64,000 bases of DNA from Azolla caroliniana. Lineage: Eukaryota; Polypodiophyta. Shown in pieces: positions 31,093 through 43,404 of this stretch. The DNA is taken from assembly GCA_043228905.1 (NCBI GenBank), contig JBHGNT010000015.1, positions 10,540,001 to 10,604,000 on the forward strand, written 5' to 3'. Numbering within the stretch: position 1 is the first letter of the stretch; each line of letters starts with the position of its first letter. Made by a program: the position numbers and the translations under genes. Under the pieces are notes generated by a model. The model made no database searches. It was not told the DNA's origin and saw only the letters and a list, made by a program, of their open reading frames with translations.

Positions 31093-32060
31093 CCCCTTAC
31101 GCAATGGCTGGCGTAGAGTGGGCATCCCTGATGAGGTGCTCATTACCTTTGGGAAGGGTCTCTCGCTCTCCACTTGCCGAAAAAGATAAAGTTCTTTTGG
31201 TGGCAAATCGGTCATAATGTGGTTCCTGTTGGCAAATGGCTAGGTAAACGTGGCGGCCCGTTTGGCTGCTCACTTTGCCATTCACTTATTGAAACTCTGA
31301 GGGATTGCCGTCACGCTCAAAAGGTATGGGTTAGTGTGACTCGCCTCCTTGCGGCATGTGAAGTGGAAGGAACAACATCGTGGAGTGTTGCGACATGGCT
31401 TGATCACTCCGTTGATAGGTGGACAGATGCCTTCAATGCGGATAGTTGGTGCTACGTATGCATGAGAGGCAAAATTGCCAAGATTCGATTTGAGAGAGGC
31501 TTGCAGTCCGCATCCCCTAGGTTCTCGGACATTTGGATGCTGATCGCAGGCTTCACCCTGTGGTATGTATGGAAAGCGTGTTGCCTAAAGGTCTTCCAGG
31601 ATCTGGTGCGGCCCCCAAAGAAAGTGATCATGGACATATGGTTTGCACTTATTAGCTGCCTACGAGGGCAATTGGACGAGGTTTGCAACCATTCCATTGA
31701 CGTGGGCACTGCCCGTTTGCGCTTTTGGCAGAAATGGCGAAACACGCCTATGGTGACACACGGAGGAAGTGGCCCGAGGTGGAACCACCAGCCCCCACGT
31801 TGGTTGTTTCCGGCTCACTTACCACCCTCCCTTTGCTGTCAACCCCAAGAGTTGTCTCCTACTAGTCATCACTGAAGGGCACCGTTTTAGCTGTAGATAC
31901 TTACATTAAGTAGTCAGTCCGAAAGGCGATGTAACTAGTCTCATTTTCTTGAACTTGATCAGAGGGAGATTCCCTGATCTAAGTTTAAGCCTCCTTGTAC
32001 AGTCTCTTTGTAATAATCCTTCCTAACTAATGGGAAAGTAGCTTCATTTTGGGAAAAAAA
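31093..32060 (+). pseudogene. LINE ORF2 pseudogene, zinc-binding domain, and 3' tail
   Basis: After a frameshift near 31170 the frame reads PKKIKFFWWQIGHNV, GCSLCHSLIETLRDCRHAQK and LWYVWKACCLKVFQD, matching the zf-RVT region of plant LINEs that follows the RT domain. The frame stops at 31875. A 3' untranslated region of about 180 bp ends in A10. Confidence 0.85.
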
Positions 32061-34387
32061 AAAGTGCTTGTTAATAAAAGAATATATCTTTGAAAAATTG
32101 AGTGTACATTTGTCAAGCCTATGATAATTTGGTATAGAGTGAAACCAAAACGAAACTGTGAAATCACGGCTTAATAGTTTGTAATCTCTAGAACTATTTG
32201 GTTCGACCTTGGAAATTCCTATAACGCTTTCATTTGAATTTAAAGAATTTTGTGACTTGGTTCAGTTTTTAGTTTCAAAATGGTTTTTAGTTTGTAATCT
32301 CTAGAACTATTTGGTTTGAAACATTTTGTATTTGAAGCTCCCAAAATAAATCGAGCCAACCATTACTGATTGTTAGTGGGGCCATTGAAGGCATAGTTTT
32401 CTCAATATTAGGATTGACAAATGCCTTTCATCATTGTTGAAGGTGCTTTAATCACAATAGGCTTTTGTAACACCTTTGCTTAATTAGAGCAAAGTGATCA
32501 TATGATATTGTAGCAATTGGTCACCATCTAGTCATCTTGCAAATTAAAGTTGTAGACTTTGTACTTATTACTTGATTGGTAATGGCCTAAATGCCAAATT
32601 CCAAACAAAACAAGGTGGCCTCGATGTTATTCATGAAGTCAGCAACACCTAGCTTTCACATTTGTTCGCATACCACTTGCGAGGTAACTCCTTCATGTTA
32701 ATGTATCAAGGTGTAAATTCCTTGTTTCCACACAGTTTCAATCCTTAGTTCAAAGAGACTATATTCACCTAGATCCCAAGGGGTTCATCATCTCACAAAT
32801 AAATTTATTCTCCTACATGATGTGAATCATGTGGGGTCCTGGATCATAAGTTCGAATTAAACAAACATGTAAAAATCCAAACTAACATGTTACTACACAT
32901 GAGAAAAATTACCACATAGGAAAACTAAAGAAAGTGAATTAACGAGAAACAAACACAATATCAAGTTTTGAGTGACCAAAGAGAGGATTTTGACAATTTC
33001 ATAACGGGTTTTCAACATGAAAAGAAACATTCATTTTTGGAAAAGGGTCCCTAATAATTTTAAACTAAAATTCCATTGGCTGTCATTGGCTGTCCATCTT
33101 TCAAGTGAACAATGAGCATGGTCCAATTTCTATATACTTAATTTGGCACCTTGAAAGTACAAATAAGAATGAGAATATGTTGCATTGCATTATCGAATAA
33201 TAAATATACAACTTGGCAAATGACTCATATGTGATGAACAACATAATCATGGAAAGGCTGACATTATCTGATAATATTCTGTTGGCTGTAAAATCCTACT
33301 TTAGCAAAACTCACACTTATCTTCATGTATAGCTTAGATCTGGAGTAGCATCCCTAGATGGTGATACCATATTTGGTAGATTGATTGCATCTACTATATA
33401 GATATCAATGGACTTCCTAACTCGCCCTAATTCCCATAGCCACACAAACCATGATGGCATCTGATGTAATGGCTAGACTATATCAGGAATGAGGACAATA
33501 GCGAAAACACATTGAATAAAATTAGCAACTAGCCATAAACTTTTTAGAACACACAACTATCATTAACCCTACATTGTACTACTATCAAGAAGACAATGAG
33601 AGCAATAAGAAATTATGGTTTTTCAATCTTTACGATTCTGAATGATGAGAGAGATGTTTATTTTCATCACACAACACATTTTCCTCTCATTTATCATTCT
33701 ATCTAATCAACTGAACCCATGGCTTGAATTTTCAGCATTACAGAATTGTTCACATATCATTCCATATTCTGGTTATTATTTCGCCTCCATACATATTATG
33801 AAGTGCATGAAAAAAATGAATGCTCATTTGTAGGATTCGATACATATAGACACCTAAATCTCAAGACTAACTGAACATATACTTCGTGATGTACACACTT
33901 GGTGTGTATCAAACATATCATTCTCATAACAAGATAACACACAAAAACCTATTCCGATTTGATTCTTTCCCGATTATGCGAATGTCTTATCATCGCACTC
34001 ATATCTTCAGATACCACCATCGAAACCCTAGTTTCATCACCAACAAATCTATTCCACATTATTACAGCACCATATATAGCCCTCATATAGTGTGCCCTTG
34101 ATCTTCATGACTATAATACCATTGTCATTATTGAGCATCCAGAAACGAAAGAGCCTGCAAGGGTTCAAACATTAGATGAAATAAGAACAGCCCTATCACA
34201 ACGCAAAATCTATACACTTTGTAAATGTAACAACAATATATGTATATATACATATAAGTAGAGGTGGTTTTCCACACAACGCCTCACAAATGAGATACCG
34301 TGATATTTAAAGAGTTTGATTAAGTACCTGACTAACATGGGGTTATTTGCTCCTTGTTTAATCCTAGACTCTCTTGCTAATTCCACA
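32061..34387. other. AT-rich intergenic, no gene recognised
   Basis: The phrase GTAATCTCTAGAACTATTTGG occurs twice (32180 and 32293). Otherwise I see no coding sequence or element. The last few hundred bases would include the 3' untranslated region of the minus-strand transporter gene. Confidence 0.5.
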
Positions 34388-35795
34388 TCACGACGATGAG
34401 GTGAAGGATCCGGAAGATGAATCTTTGGCTCGTGTCATGAGTTCTCTCACTTCGCCAATCACAAGCTTCGTCAGTAGGAGCCCCGCAAAGAGAGCTGACA
34501 TCATGAGCATGATGAAAACTGAATCCCAACCAGTGGACGAAATATAGCCAGTGAGTAAGGGCCCCACGGCTGCCCCGACTGACCCTGTCCCATCTATGAT
34601 GGCAGTTACAGTGGCTAATGCTTTTGAGTTACCTTTGAGAGATTTATGTGTTCCGAGATCAGCCGAGACAGCTGTTGTGATGAGAGCATATGGCCCATTC
34701 ACAAACATCCCAGCCACAAACATTAGCACCAAGTTAAGCCATAGCGAAACCGAGCTGCACACATGGTACACAAATAGTGCCGGTATGGAGAAATACATGA
34801 AGCTCGCTGCCGTTATGGCTCTCGCTCTCATTCTATCTGATATGTATCCAGCTAGTATGCCTCCAAACACACCACCAATATCGAACACTGTGGACAAGTT
34901 CCCAGAGGTGGAATCAGAGAGATATTTACCTCCAATCTCTGCAAAACACGTGCCATAATTTAATTAGACACAAAGTGAATACTAAGATGTTGAAATCGAC
35001 CACATAAATAAATCCAAAGTAAGCCCTTTTGTACCAGTATGGCTGATGTAGTAGGGGAGCCAATAGAGGAATGTGTATGCAACAAGCTTGGTGAAGAACA
35101 AGCATAAGGCAAACGGTGCCACACCTGGTATTGCCCAGGCCTTCAGGAAGCTCACAGCACTATGTCCATCTGAATCGCTAGCTTCGGAGCCACTAAGCAA
35201 CGGGTCATCCGATTTTGAATAGCATGTTGTGTCAGGATTGACTGCAGCCTCGTGATCCCTGGCTTTGCTGGATCCTTCGGCAGTAGCTTCATGTGCAGGT
35301 GGGAAGCCAACAATAACAGGATCCACCACCAAGAAGAAGAAGATGACCAAGCCACCAAAAGCCATGGTTATGCCAGGGATGAGGAAGGCCCATCCCCATC
35401 CGTAGGAGAGCATGGCCGAACAAATCAAGGAGCCCAAGATGTTGCCTACAGATGTATGCGCATTCCATATCCCCATGATGAGGCCTCGCTTCCGCTTCCC
35501 AAACCACCGTGCCACCACTGTGACAACTGAGGGCCAACCAGTGGCTTGGAAGAAGCCGGCAATGATCTGGACAATGAAGAAGTAGCCAATCCAGTGAATG
35601 TCCCACCAGTAGGCCATGCCGAAGAGGGAGACGCAGATACCACTGCCAATCATGCCGACAGTGAGGAACCATCGGTTGCAGAGGCGGTCACCAAGATGAC
35701 CGGCAAAGTACATACCGATGGCATAAGAAGCCAGGAAGGCAACATCTACCTCACCTAGGAGGGCAGTGCCGGAGGCCGTGTTGAAGGGCGCCCAA

Positions 35796-35828
<33 letters not shown>

Positions 35829-36121
35829 ACCCCTGTGCCTGTGCCGGTGTCCATGATCGACTGCGACTGCGAGGAGACATGATGGTGCAGAGGACGAGGA
35901 GGACCACCACGGCTGAGCCCAAGCCCAACAGCATCAGATTGAAGGGTGTCCTTCACGATGCTTGTGGGTTTCCGAGACGCGTGGTAGAGGGTATAGGCCA
36001 TGAAGGTGAGGAGGAGCACTGACGTCCGGTACTCATGGAAGCTCGCCTCTTTCCTGGTGATCCGCCTTAGGAATGAGATTCCGGGTGGGATCGCTGATCG
36101 GCTTAAGGATATACAGCCCAT
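34388..36121 (-). CDS. G3Pp: Glycerol-3-phosphate transporter family protein (SLC37-like MFS)
   Basis: The exons are 36121-35035 and 34938-34388 on the minus strand, with a 96-bp GT-AG phase-1 intron; the junction codon gives Glu in HTEIGGKY. The 545-residue product is a 12-helix-type major facilitator that resembles plant G3Pp proteins, which exchange sugar or glycerol phosphates for phosphate. Motifs are RKPTSIVK at 50-57, WAPFN at 110-114, TALLGEVDVAFLASYAIGM at 119-137, GHLGDR at 141-146, GWPSVV at 195-200, FGKRKRGLIMGIWNAHTSVG at 207-226, a polar central loop about 274-322 and, after the intron, GYISDRMRARA. The first loop carries a Gly-Thr run (about 92-109) from an expanded hexanucleotide repeat. 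I chose the ATG at 36121, beside the conserved N-terminal region, because the upstream open frame to 36436 is simple sequence. The gene looks intact. Confidence 0.9.
35796..35850 (-). repeat. In-frame hexanucleotide repeat in the transporter gene
   Basis: CTGTGC repeats on the plus strand encode alternating Gly-Thr (with one Gly-Val) in the loop after the first transmembrane helix. The 6-bp unit preserves the frame. Confidence 0.9.
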
Positions 36122-36440
36122 TCTGTTATTATGCCGATGCCTATGGCTGTGGCTATGGCTATGGCTATGGCTATCTCTCTCCCTCTCCCTCTCTCTCAAC
36201 AACACCGAACAGAACAGAACAGAACAGAACAGAACAGAGGAGAGAATTGAGATGCTAAAAAATACCGCTGCGTGAAGGAGAAGAAGAATGGAACTTCCTT
36301 TCTTCTTCTTTCTTCTTTCTTCTTCTTCTTCTTTCTTCTTCGATTGTAGTAGTAGTAGTAGAGTAGTAGCCTGGTATTGTTGTGTTTCTTGGAGGAAGTT
36401 TCCCAAAAAAAAAGACTTCCCAATCCTAAAAACCACAAGA
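36122..36440 (-). repeat. Simple repeats in the transporter 5' leader
   Basis: The blocks are (GGCTAT)n at 36141-36174, CT-rich at 36174-36198, (GAACA)n at 36206-36238, and TTC/TCT runs at 36296-36345 followed by (GTA)n near 36346-36370. An open frame running through them is not taken as coding. Confidence 0.85.
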
Positions 36441-36475
36441 AGAAGGACATGTTTTTCCTTTCCTCATCTTCTTCG

Positions 36476-36730
36476 CCCAAAAACATTTGCTTTCGGCTTT
36501 CGGCTTTTTCGCTTTTTTGTATTCGCTCTTCTCGCATTTTTTTCTTTTTGCTTTTGCCTTCTTTCTTTATGAACTTTTTGGATTTTGCATTTTGATTTAA
36601 GCGTTTTTCCCTTTTGCCTCCTTTTATTGTTCTTCGCTTTTTTTTTTGCCTTTTTGCCTCCTTTGCTCTTCGCTTTTTGCCTTTTGCTCTGTTACGGCTT
36701 TTGGCCGCTTGCTATGCTGTTGGCCGCTTG
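36476..36730 (+). repeat. Degenerate TTTTTGCC/TTTCGGC repeats
   Basis: Short degenerate units (CTTTCGG, GCTTTTTGCC, GCCTCCTTT) recur upstream of the transporter leader. No element ends were seen. Confidence 0.6.
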
Positions 36731-39700
36731 CCTTTGTCTGCACCTCATCCATTGGGTGGGAATCATCACTTCACGAGTCGGATGGCCAGCCACTCTTCCC
36801 TTCTTCATGATGTTATCATCACTCCAAATAGATTCCGAAAACACCTTTGCATATATGTACAAAAGATTGCTTCGTAATGTATTGTATTTTATCGATAATA
36901 AGCATTAAACCCCATTAAAGATCCACAATTTCAATAAATCACAACTTGAACATTATACGAAGTGTCCATAAAGAGGCCAATTTTGACCCATAGCGCCTAC
37001 TTACACAAGTTTTCTTAATGTGTGTCTTCTTCATAAGGGGGAAGGGAGAGACAAAGAGAAGGGAGATCAATTCAATTTTGTTTGTATGGACAATAAACAA
37101 GTGGCATCATATACATATTTATACACATCTCTTTGAAAATAAAAAGGTCCACGAGCTTTTGCCGAGTTGTATTCAAATTTGTTTATATAGCTTGTCTTTC
37201 TTTGTAACATGGGAAAAACATTGACAGCTTCACATGACAGTGAACAACCATTCATTTTAGGTCAACTTTCGTAAGTTTATGCTCTTCCTTTTATGTGCCA
37301 TCACTCATTTCTTTTATTTTAATCTCTTATAATTTATCATTATCTTCTTCTTTATGGTAGAAATGATTGAGCGTGTCACTTTTTTGTGAAGATATGTTGT
37401 GTTAATCTCCACAATTATCCAATACGCTCGATTGGAAAAGGCATTACACCTTGAACAATTTCCAAATTTGTTTAGATATGATAGAATGTGTAGAATATTA
37501 ATAAACCATTCAAGAGATATGAGGACCAAGAAGTAAGTAAGCACTTAGTTTGATGGCAACTTCATCATACTCAAATGATAAACCATTAGAATTGAGCATG
37601 GTAAGATCAAAATATGTTCAAGTAGTAATTTAATTGGTGTCGAGTTCTTTTTCGGGAATACATAAATAAGAGTGAGGTCAACATGCGTTTTTGAAAAGGA
37701 ACAAACTATATGCAACAACCAGTCTCCTCGCAAAGTTAAAGACATACACTCTTTGATGGAGGAACAAGAAGGTGTATGTACTTTTTAATCTGAGAACGAC
37801 AACAAGAACGGAATTTATGGAAGTAAAACCCACTCACTCCTCAAGAATGGAATTTCTAGAAGTAAAACCCACTCACTCCTCCTTGCGATGCCCAGTGCCC
37901 ACAGCCAACCAAGGTTTGTTTCCCAAGTGTATTAGAGTTGGAAGGTAAGAAGTTGCAATGTTGTGGCTCCCAGGAAACATTACTTAAAATAATTGGAAAA
38001 AAGAAGATTCGTGGGAATATTCTTCACATGATTCTCCCATATGCTTTTCTTGGCATACATATCTCATTCTAAAAGTAGAATCTTCTCATCATAACTTTTT
38101 TATTTGAGGCGTTCATAGATGCTACGCGCTTGCCTCCAAAACAGAAATAGAATGTATTTTCATACATAAGGAGCTACAAATTAGCACATATTACAAAGGT
38201 GACCTCGCTACCCTTGCTCCAATTTCAAACATGTGTAGACATTTTGGTCTAGCTTTTGTGAATAGAAAAAACTGTAATTCATCACTTCGCCAATGTAAAA
38301 CATTTTGGTCTAGCTTTGGTTAATAGATAAAAGTGACACCAACAAATGTAGCATTTTCTTGTTGGCCGATGTTTCAGCGATGACATGAGAAATCAAAGGG
38401 ATTTTTGCTATTAGTAATAACTTGTGACATGAACTGAAACCCTCAAGATGAAGTGAAAGGGGGTTATTAATAATGTCCGAATGTAAGCACACCATTGTCC
38501 ATTTGACAAATTCAGATAATGTTTGTACAAGTAACCATCCAAATGAATCCGTAAAAATAGAGACGCTATTATATATCTAAACTTGGTGACGATGTTTTGA
38601 CACTTGGCATTTTCAACAAACATTAACTCCTTTGAGCACCCAACTTATTTAACACATATTGTGTCTTAAGAATGCACAACTAATGCCACGTGAATTTATA
38701 TCCATGATTGATTTACTTTTGGTGGTTAACACTACATACTTCTTTCAAACTCTATTTGCAAAGCACAAGATGACCAATGAGGTTTTATTTTCAAAACCTT
38801 CAACTCCATACTCTATGTGATGTGAACCTCCGAGCTATAAATCATCCTCAAAGAACAAGTTTCAATGACCATTTTATGCAAACTTCGTCAACTACTTTGG
38901 CTATTACATAATCATCACATGGGGAATGTTTCATAAATTTAACAGAACATCAATTCTAGTTCCTTCAAATTTAATGCATGGCTTAATTTAAGAATACTAG
39001 TATGAGGACTACATTAACAAACATTAATACCCCTTGTATTTTGGGTAATTATCAATTGCACTCATGCAGTATATATTGAATGTATCGATTGTTTCCTGGG
39101 TAAAAAATGTGTCATTAAGGCTCATATAGATATAAATCTTCTTCACACTCAACATCCAAGGACTATTACCAACATCTCTCTTGGAGAAGATAAGGATTGG
39201 AAAGGGTATTGCGTGCAATAACTTCTTGGCGTAGCTTTTAGAACCCAATATTTTAGAATAACTTGATTGCAAGTGAATTAAGAAAGTAAAAAATTGACGC
39301 CATGTTAAGGACAATGAGAAGTGGAAGGCACCCAAATATAATCAATGCTTTTACAAAGCACATGATTTGTCTATGGAGAATTTTGTGAGTTTGAAATTCA
39401 TCGAGGTTACCATAGTGAAATATAAATTGTTGCTGAAACCATATAGAGAGTATGTGATAAGGTTGGGAGTGCGTAGAAAATTGAAGATGAATAAAGAAAG
39501 ATTAGCAAGGATAAATAGAAGAAAAAGCAAGGGAAAGAAAAGGAGAAAGTGAGCTAGTCTAAGGCCTTCTTAAAGTATACTTTTAAATAGCTATTTTGTT
39601 ATGCTTAATATTAAAATAGTATATACAATTATGTCTTAGTTAATATAGTTTTGAGTCTTGACCATGTACTAGCTATTAGTTTCTCGTTGATAAGTTTCCT

Positions 39701-40454
39701 CTTCTTATATGGGCGGCTGCTAGGCTGGATGAATCCGGCCAAAGACAAGGACAAGCGAAAGATCCACGATTCATGCTTACTTGCTACCGTTGTATATCAC
39801 CGCGTGGAGGCCTAGAAATCCACATGAAGCAAGCACAATGAACCACTTCTTCCGCATGAACCGTCTTCTTGGTTGCTTGATGAAGTCACACAGTTCAACG
39901 CCTCTTCATATTTCATATGTTCCCAATTGATTAAGAAACCACAAATCCATTTGGAATTGATATGAATTTAATTGGTCCTTCTCGCCATTTTTTTCATTGT
40001 GTCATCATATAAAAGATCAATATTCACCAACAATAAATGGCCCTCCTTGCAAAGTAAATCCATCAAACTTACACATCTCAAGATGATCCTTTACATGAAA
40101 CAAATAGTTCCCCTCGAACGTAAGAGAACCAACATAGAATCACCATGTAAATCACTTTAAACCTCGAAATATTGTTGTAGAATACTATCATACAATACAC
40201 GTAGAACACGTATGCTAAGTATTATACAAGTATTCTAACTTTTTTCAAAATACTTAGAATACATATTTTACAAATTTAAAAGTTGTGTAACATACTTCTC
40301 ATAAGTTGTTTTTGGACCTATATTCAAACAATGGCATGATGGAGTGTAGTTATTTTTTTTAGCAGAAAATAGGGATTTCTATTTGCCTTCTTTGAATATC
40401 CACGAATATCATGTTATAGTTTCTGCACGAATAATATTATTATATTTGCCTTGG
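36731..40454. other. AT-rich intergenic, no gene recognised
   Basis: No frame longer than about 100 codons with recognisable similarity. Local repeats are the 39-bp tandem at 37804 and the duplicated phrase ACATTTTGGTCTAGCTTT at 38238 and 38299. A small Lys/Arg-rich frame at 39367-39552 is probably chance. Confidence 0.5.
37804..37881 (+). repeat. Imperfect tandem duplication, 39 bp x 2
   Basis: Copies at 37804-37842 and 37843-37881 share AAGTAAAACCCACTCACTCC and differ at three or so sites. Confidence 0.85.
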
Positions 40455-40760
40455 GAATGCCTTTTTTCTATCTTCCAAAAAAGGAACTACTTTCCCATTA
40501 GTTGGGAAAGATTTGTATAGAAAGGCTATACAAGGTGGCTTATATATATATGGGGGAATCACTCATCAACCGAGTTCCAGAATATTAGAAAGCAACTATG
40601 GCTACGTACATACCCTCTCATATTTTCTACTTAATGTAAGCATGCGCCTAAAAAGTTATAAACATATTTTTAAATCCATTGTCAACTAGTCGGAGCCCGA
40701 TTCCCCGTCCTTCAATGGAGGGAGGTGTCTTACTCATAACCTATCAAGGGAGGTGTCTTT

Positions 40761-42190
40761 TCACAACCTAGAGGTTGTCAAAAGTGTCTCCATGGTAGGT
40801 CGAGGTGTGGAAGGCATTGGAATGGGTGGTTGGTTCGGGACATGGTAGAGTCTCTCGATATATGTGTGCCAAATATTGGGATCCTCGATGGGTGTTTTTG
40901 GTTGCGGTTCCCGTAGTCTCTTCCATGCAAGGGCGCAGTCCCTACTCATGAGCATATGGTAGAGTTCCCAATATTGAGATATTTCCCAAGTTCATCTTTT
41001 ACGACGTATCATCTTGCGCACCTCTTTGCGAGCCTGTACCGAGGAAATAGTACCACTAAGTCGCGACACTTTAAGTTGTCTATACAACTCTCTACAATCC
41101 TCATCATACCACTTTTTCTGTGGCATAGACCCTATTCTATTATGATTGGAGTGTTTCATGTATGGGAAGCTACTAATTTTTGCTGAGTGAAGGATGTGTG
41201 CGAGTTCTGTAGTGAGGTTCTCTAAAGGCAAGGAAGAATCAAAAGAGGAGAGATGGGCTTGAACATGTTGGGAGTAGATGTCAGTGAGCTCATGTGTGAA
41301 ATGTATTATGGTGTGATGGTTTGGTTGACTAGAGTTGGTGGCGTGGGAGGTGTCGCATTTTCGCTCAAAGTATAAGAAGTTATGGTCTGCACCAATGGGG
41401 CATGGGGCCACCCAGATGGAGTTAACGATGTGGGTAACTTCAGGGCGTCCTATTAGATAATCAACTGTGCTTTCCCCTCCTCCATGTGGAAAACATGCGA
41501 GCTCTTCCGAGTCCGACCACTTGGCTAAGCCATTATATATGATCATTTGGTGTCGGCTTCCAAGTTCAAGCAAATGATGGCCAAAGCTTGTGGCGTCCGC
41601 ACCTTGACCCTTTGATGTACGTGTTATGTCTAAGGCTAAAGGGTCGGCATTCACCATTTCTAGGTTTCTATCTATCTAAAATATTGTGCATTGTGAGGAT
41701 TGGGTTCTCACATTGAAATCTCCTACAAGGAAGACTCCCCCTTGAGAAGAATATCAGATTATGTCATCCGATAAAGGTTCGTATGGAGAAGGCCCATGTG
41801 GCATTCCTTCATCAACTATACTCGCCTCTCCAACCATATTATACTGGGATCCTTTCAGGGGGAATTAACAAACGACGATAAATATCGCTTGATCCTTGCT
41901 AGTGAGGACTTTCACCCACATAAAACGGGCTTCTAGGTCTGTCTTTAGTATTTCTATCCTATTATGTATCTCTCTCCGAAATAGTATCGCAACCCCTCCA
42001 GACCCTCTAGTAGTGTGTCAACGTGAGGTTTGTCTAAAGACAGATTCCCAACGAAAACTGTCAACTCATGGCAATCCTCGATTTGGACTCTAATGTGTTT
42101 CTACTAAAAAAAGTATGTCAGATACCTTCAAAATGTCCTCTAGACGGCCAGGGTGTGTCCAAAGTGCACCGTTACAATTCCATAAAGTCA
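40761..42190 (-). pseudogene. LINE ORF2 pseudogene, endonuclease part
   Basis: The AP-endonuclease-type motifs, with breaks, are MTLWNCNGALW (42190-42160), FLVETH, SGGVAILFR, GDFNVRTQ near 41718, and STVDYLIG and GADHNFLYF in the continuous frame 41657-40992. These match the N, E, GDFN, SxxD and SDH-type motifs of LINE endonucleases that nick target DNA, though the last has G for S. Several stops precede 41657. After the endonuclease comes KKWYDEDCRELYR and a linker, then homology is lost before RT. Confidence 0.8.
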
Positions 42191-42227
42191 TCCTAAGTTT
42201 ATTGTCTGTCACATGGGCCACACGCCA

Positions 42228-43031
42228 TCAATTGGCGGCGCGATCATTTATTATCACACGTCCATCTCGGTAAAAAGCACAATGCCCCTCTTTACGAGCT
42301 TGTATGAATCGCGACATACAAGTTTTACGATGCTCAATTTGCATCTTCGTCAGGTCTTCATCGAGGTAGATAGGGTTCCCGCCCAATCCTTGAAGAATTG
42401 GTCTCTTTTTAAAAAATGTGATTCTAGATTCTGAGTCCTTAAACTGAAGGACCAAAGCTCTTTTCCTAGTGGTATCATGTCCTACCCTCCAAGTTTTAGT
42501 GATTGGTAAGGCTTCATACCCCAACATTTTACCTAATGTTTGTGCATCTTCGTCGAGAGATGCCCCTTCCTTGAGCCCAATAACTCATATATTTAGGCGT
42601 CGAGCTTGACACATTTTTTCCTCCTCAAGGGTAGTGTTTACAATATTTTCATCCTTTAGTTCCTTTTTAATATTACGTTTTACTACATCAACCCACCTAG
42701 TTTTTGCTAATTCCATATCACGTTTAACCTCTTCCTTAACCTTTTTGATCTCATCCTTAATATCCTCTAGGGAAGATATTTCACCATCTTCCCTAGATGT
42801 CTCAAGGTCCTTAACTTGTTTATGAAGGTTCGTGTAGTCTACTTTAAGTTTCGCTATTTCAGCAATAAGCACTTCTTTTTCTTCCTTGTCTTTTTGTTTT
42901 TCAGTTTCAATCTCTTTCGCGCATTTTTCTATTTTAACTAAACGGTTAAGGACATCTAAAAATTCTTCCTTACATATAATTTCTTTGTGTGTTTCCTTAT
43001 GGTTTCGTCTAGAAGTCATGTTGTAATTCAA
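42228..43031 (-). pseudogene. LINE ORF1 pseudogene
   Basis: The first part (43031-42585) is a Lys/Glu-rich coiled-coil-like stretch of 148 residues beginning MNYNMTSRRNHKE. After one stop the frame (42527-42228) reads KRALVLQFKDSESRITFFKK and GNPIYLDEDLTKMQ, the RRM-like part of plant L1 ORF1 proteins that bind RNA. ORF1 is followed directly by the endonuclease. Confidence 0.7.
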
Positions 43032-43352
43032 AAGATAAAAGAAAGAAAAGACAAAAATAATAGAAAACTTAGTCGAGCATCAGTGCCTTGCGTGATAGGT
43101 ACAAGTGTAGAAGCACATTTATACTCTCTCGTTTACTCAACCGACGACGTCTTCAGAAGCGTAGGTGATAGTGGCGGTCGACAACGACAACGACTACAAA
43201 CCAAACAACGGTGATGGCAAACGATGACAACGACAACACCAACGTCAAACGATGGCAGCAATGGTGACGACAGCGGTGGCAGCAACGACATCAAACGATG
43301 GCGGCAGTGGTGACGACGACAGGCAACAAAAAGAGCCGTTGGCAGCAGCGTT

Positions 43353-43354
43353 AC

Positions 43355-43404
<50 letters not shown>

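Larger units (their letters stand above)
23605..32060 (+). mobile_element. LINE (L1-type), 5'-truncated, split by a copia element
   Basis: The LINE occupies 23605-25614 and 31093-32060, with a complete copia element between. It starts inside the reverse transcriptase domain (MPNGLVEGMIYLIPK, WRPIAILNTIYKILAKVLA), so it is 5'-truncated. The 3' part has the zinc-binding domain (GCSLCHSL...CRHAQKVW near 31265-31325) and ends ACTAATGGGAAAGTAGC, then A10 at 32050-32059. The frame reads through the copia site (DGP, then LRNGW) when the insert and one CCCCT copy are ignored. Confidence 0.9.
40455..43031 (-). mobile_element. LINE (L1-type) with reverse transcriptase deleted
   Basis: The minus strand carries ORF1 (43031 to about 42190), the endonuclease start of ORF2 (about 42185-40990), a linker to about 40690, then a 3' terminal region (about 40540-40455) ending ACTAATGGGAAAGTAG and TTCCTTTTTT. 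The whole RT and zinc-binding region (normally 2-3 kb) is missing between them. This is an internal deletion rather than the usual 5' truncation. Confidence 0.75.

Noticed and set aside
35252-35758. Plus-strand frames opposite the transporter gene
   Set aside because: They are antisense shadows of a high-GC coding exon with no similarity of their own.
36122-36436. N-terminal extension of the transporter from an upstream ATG
   Set aside because: The extra 105 residues are runs of Glu/Lys, Leu and Ser-His from microsatellites; conserved family sequence begins near the ATG at 36121.
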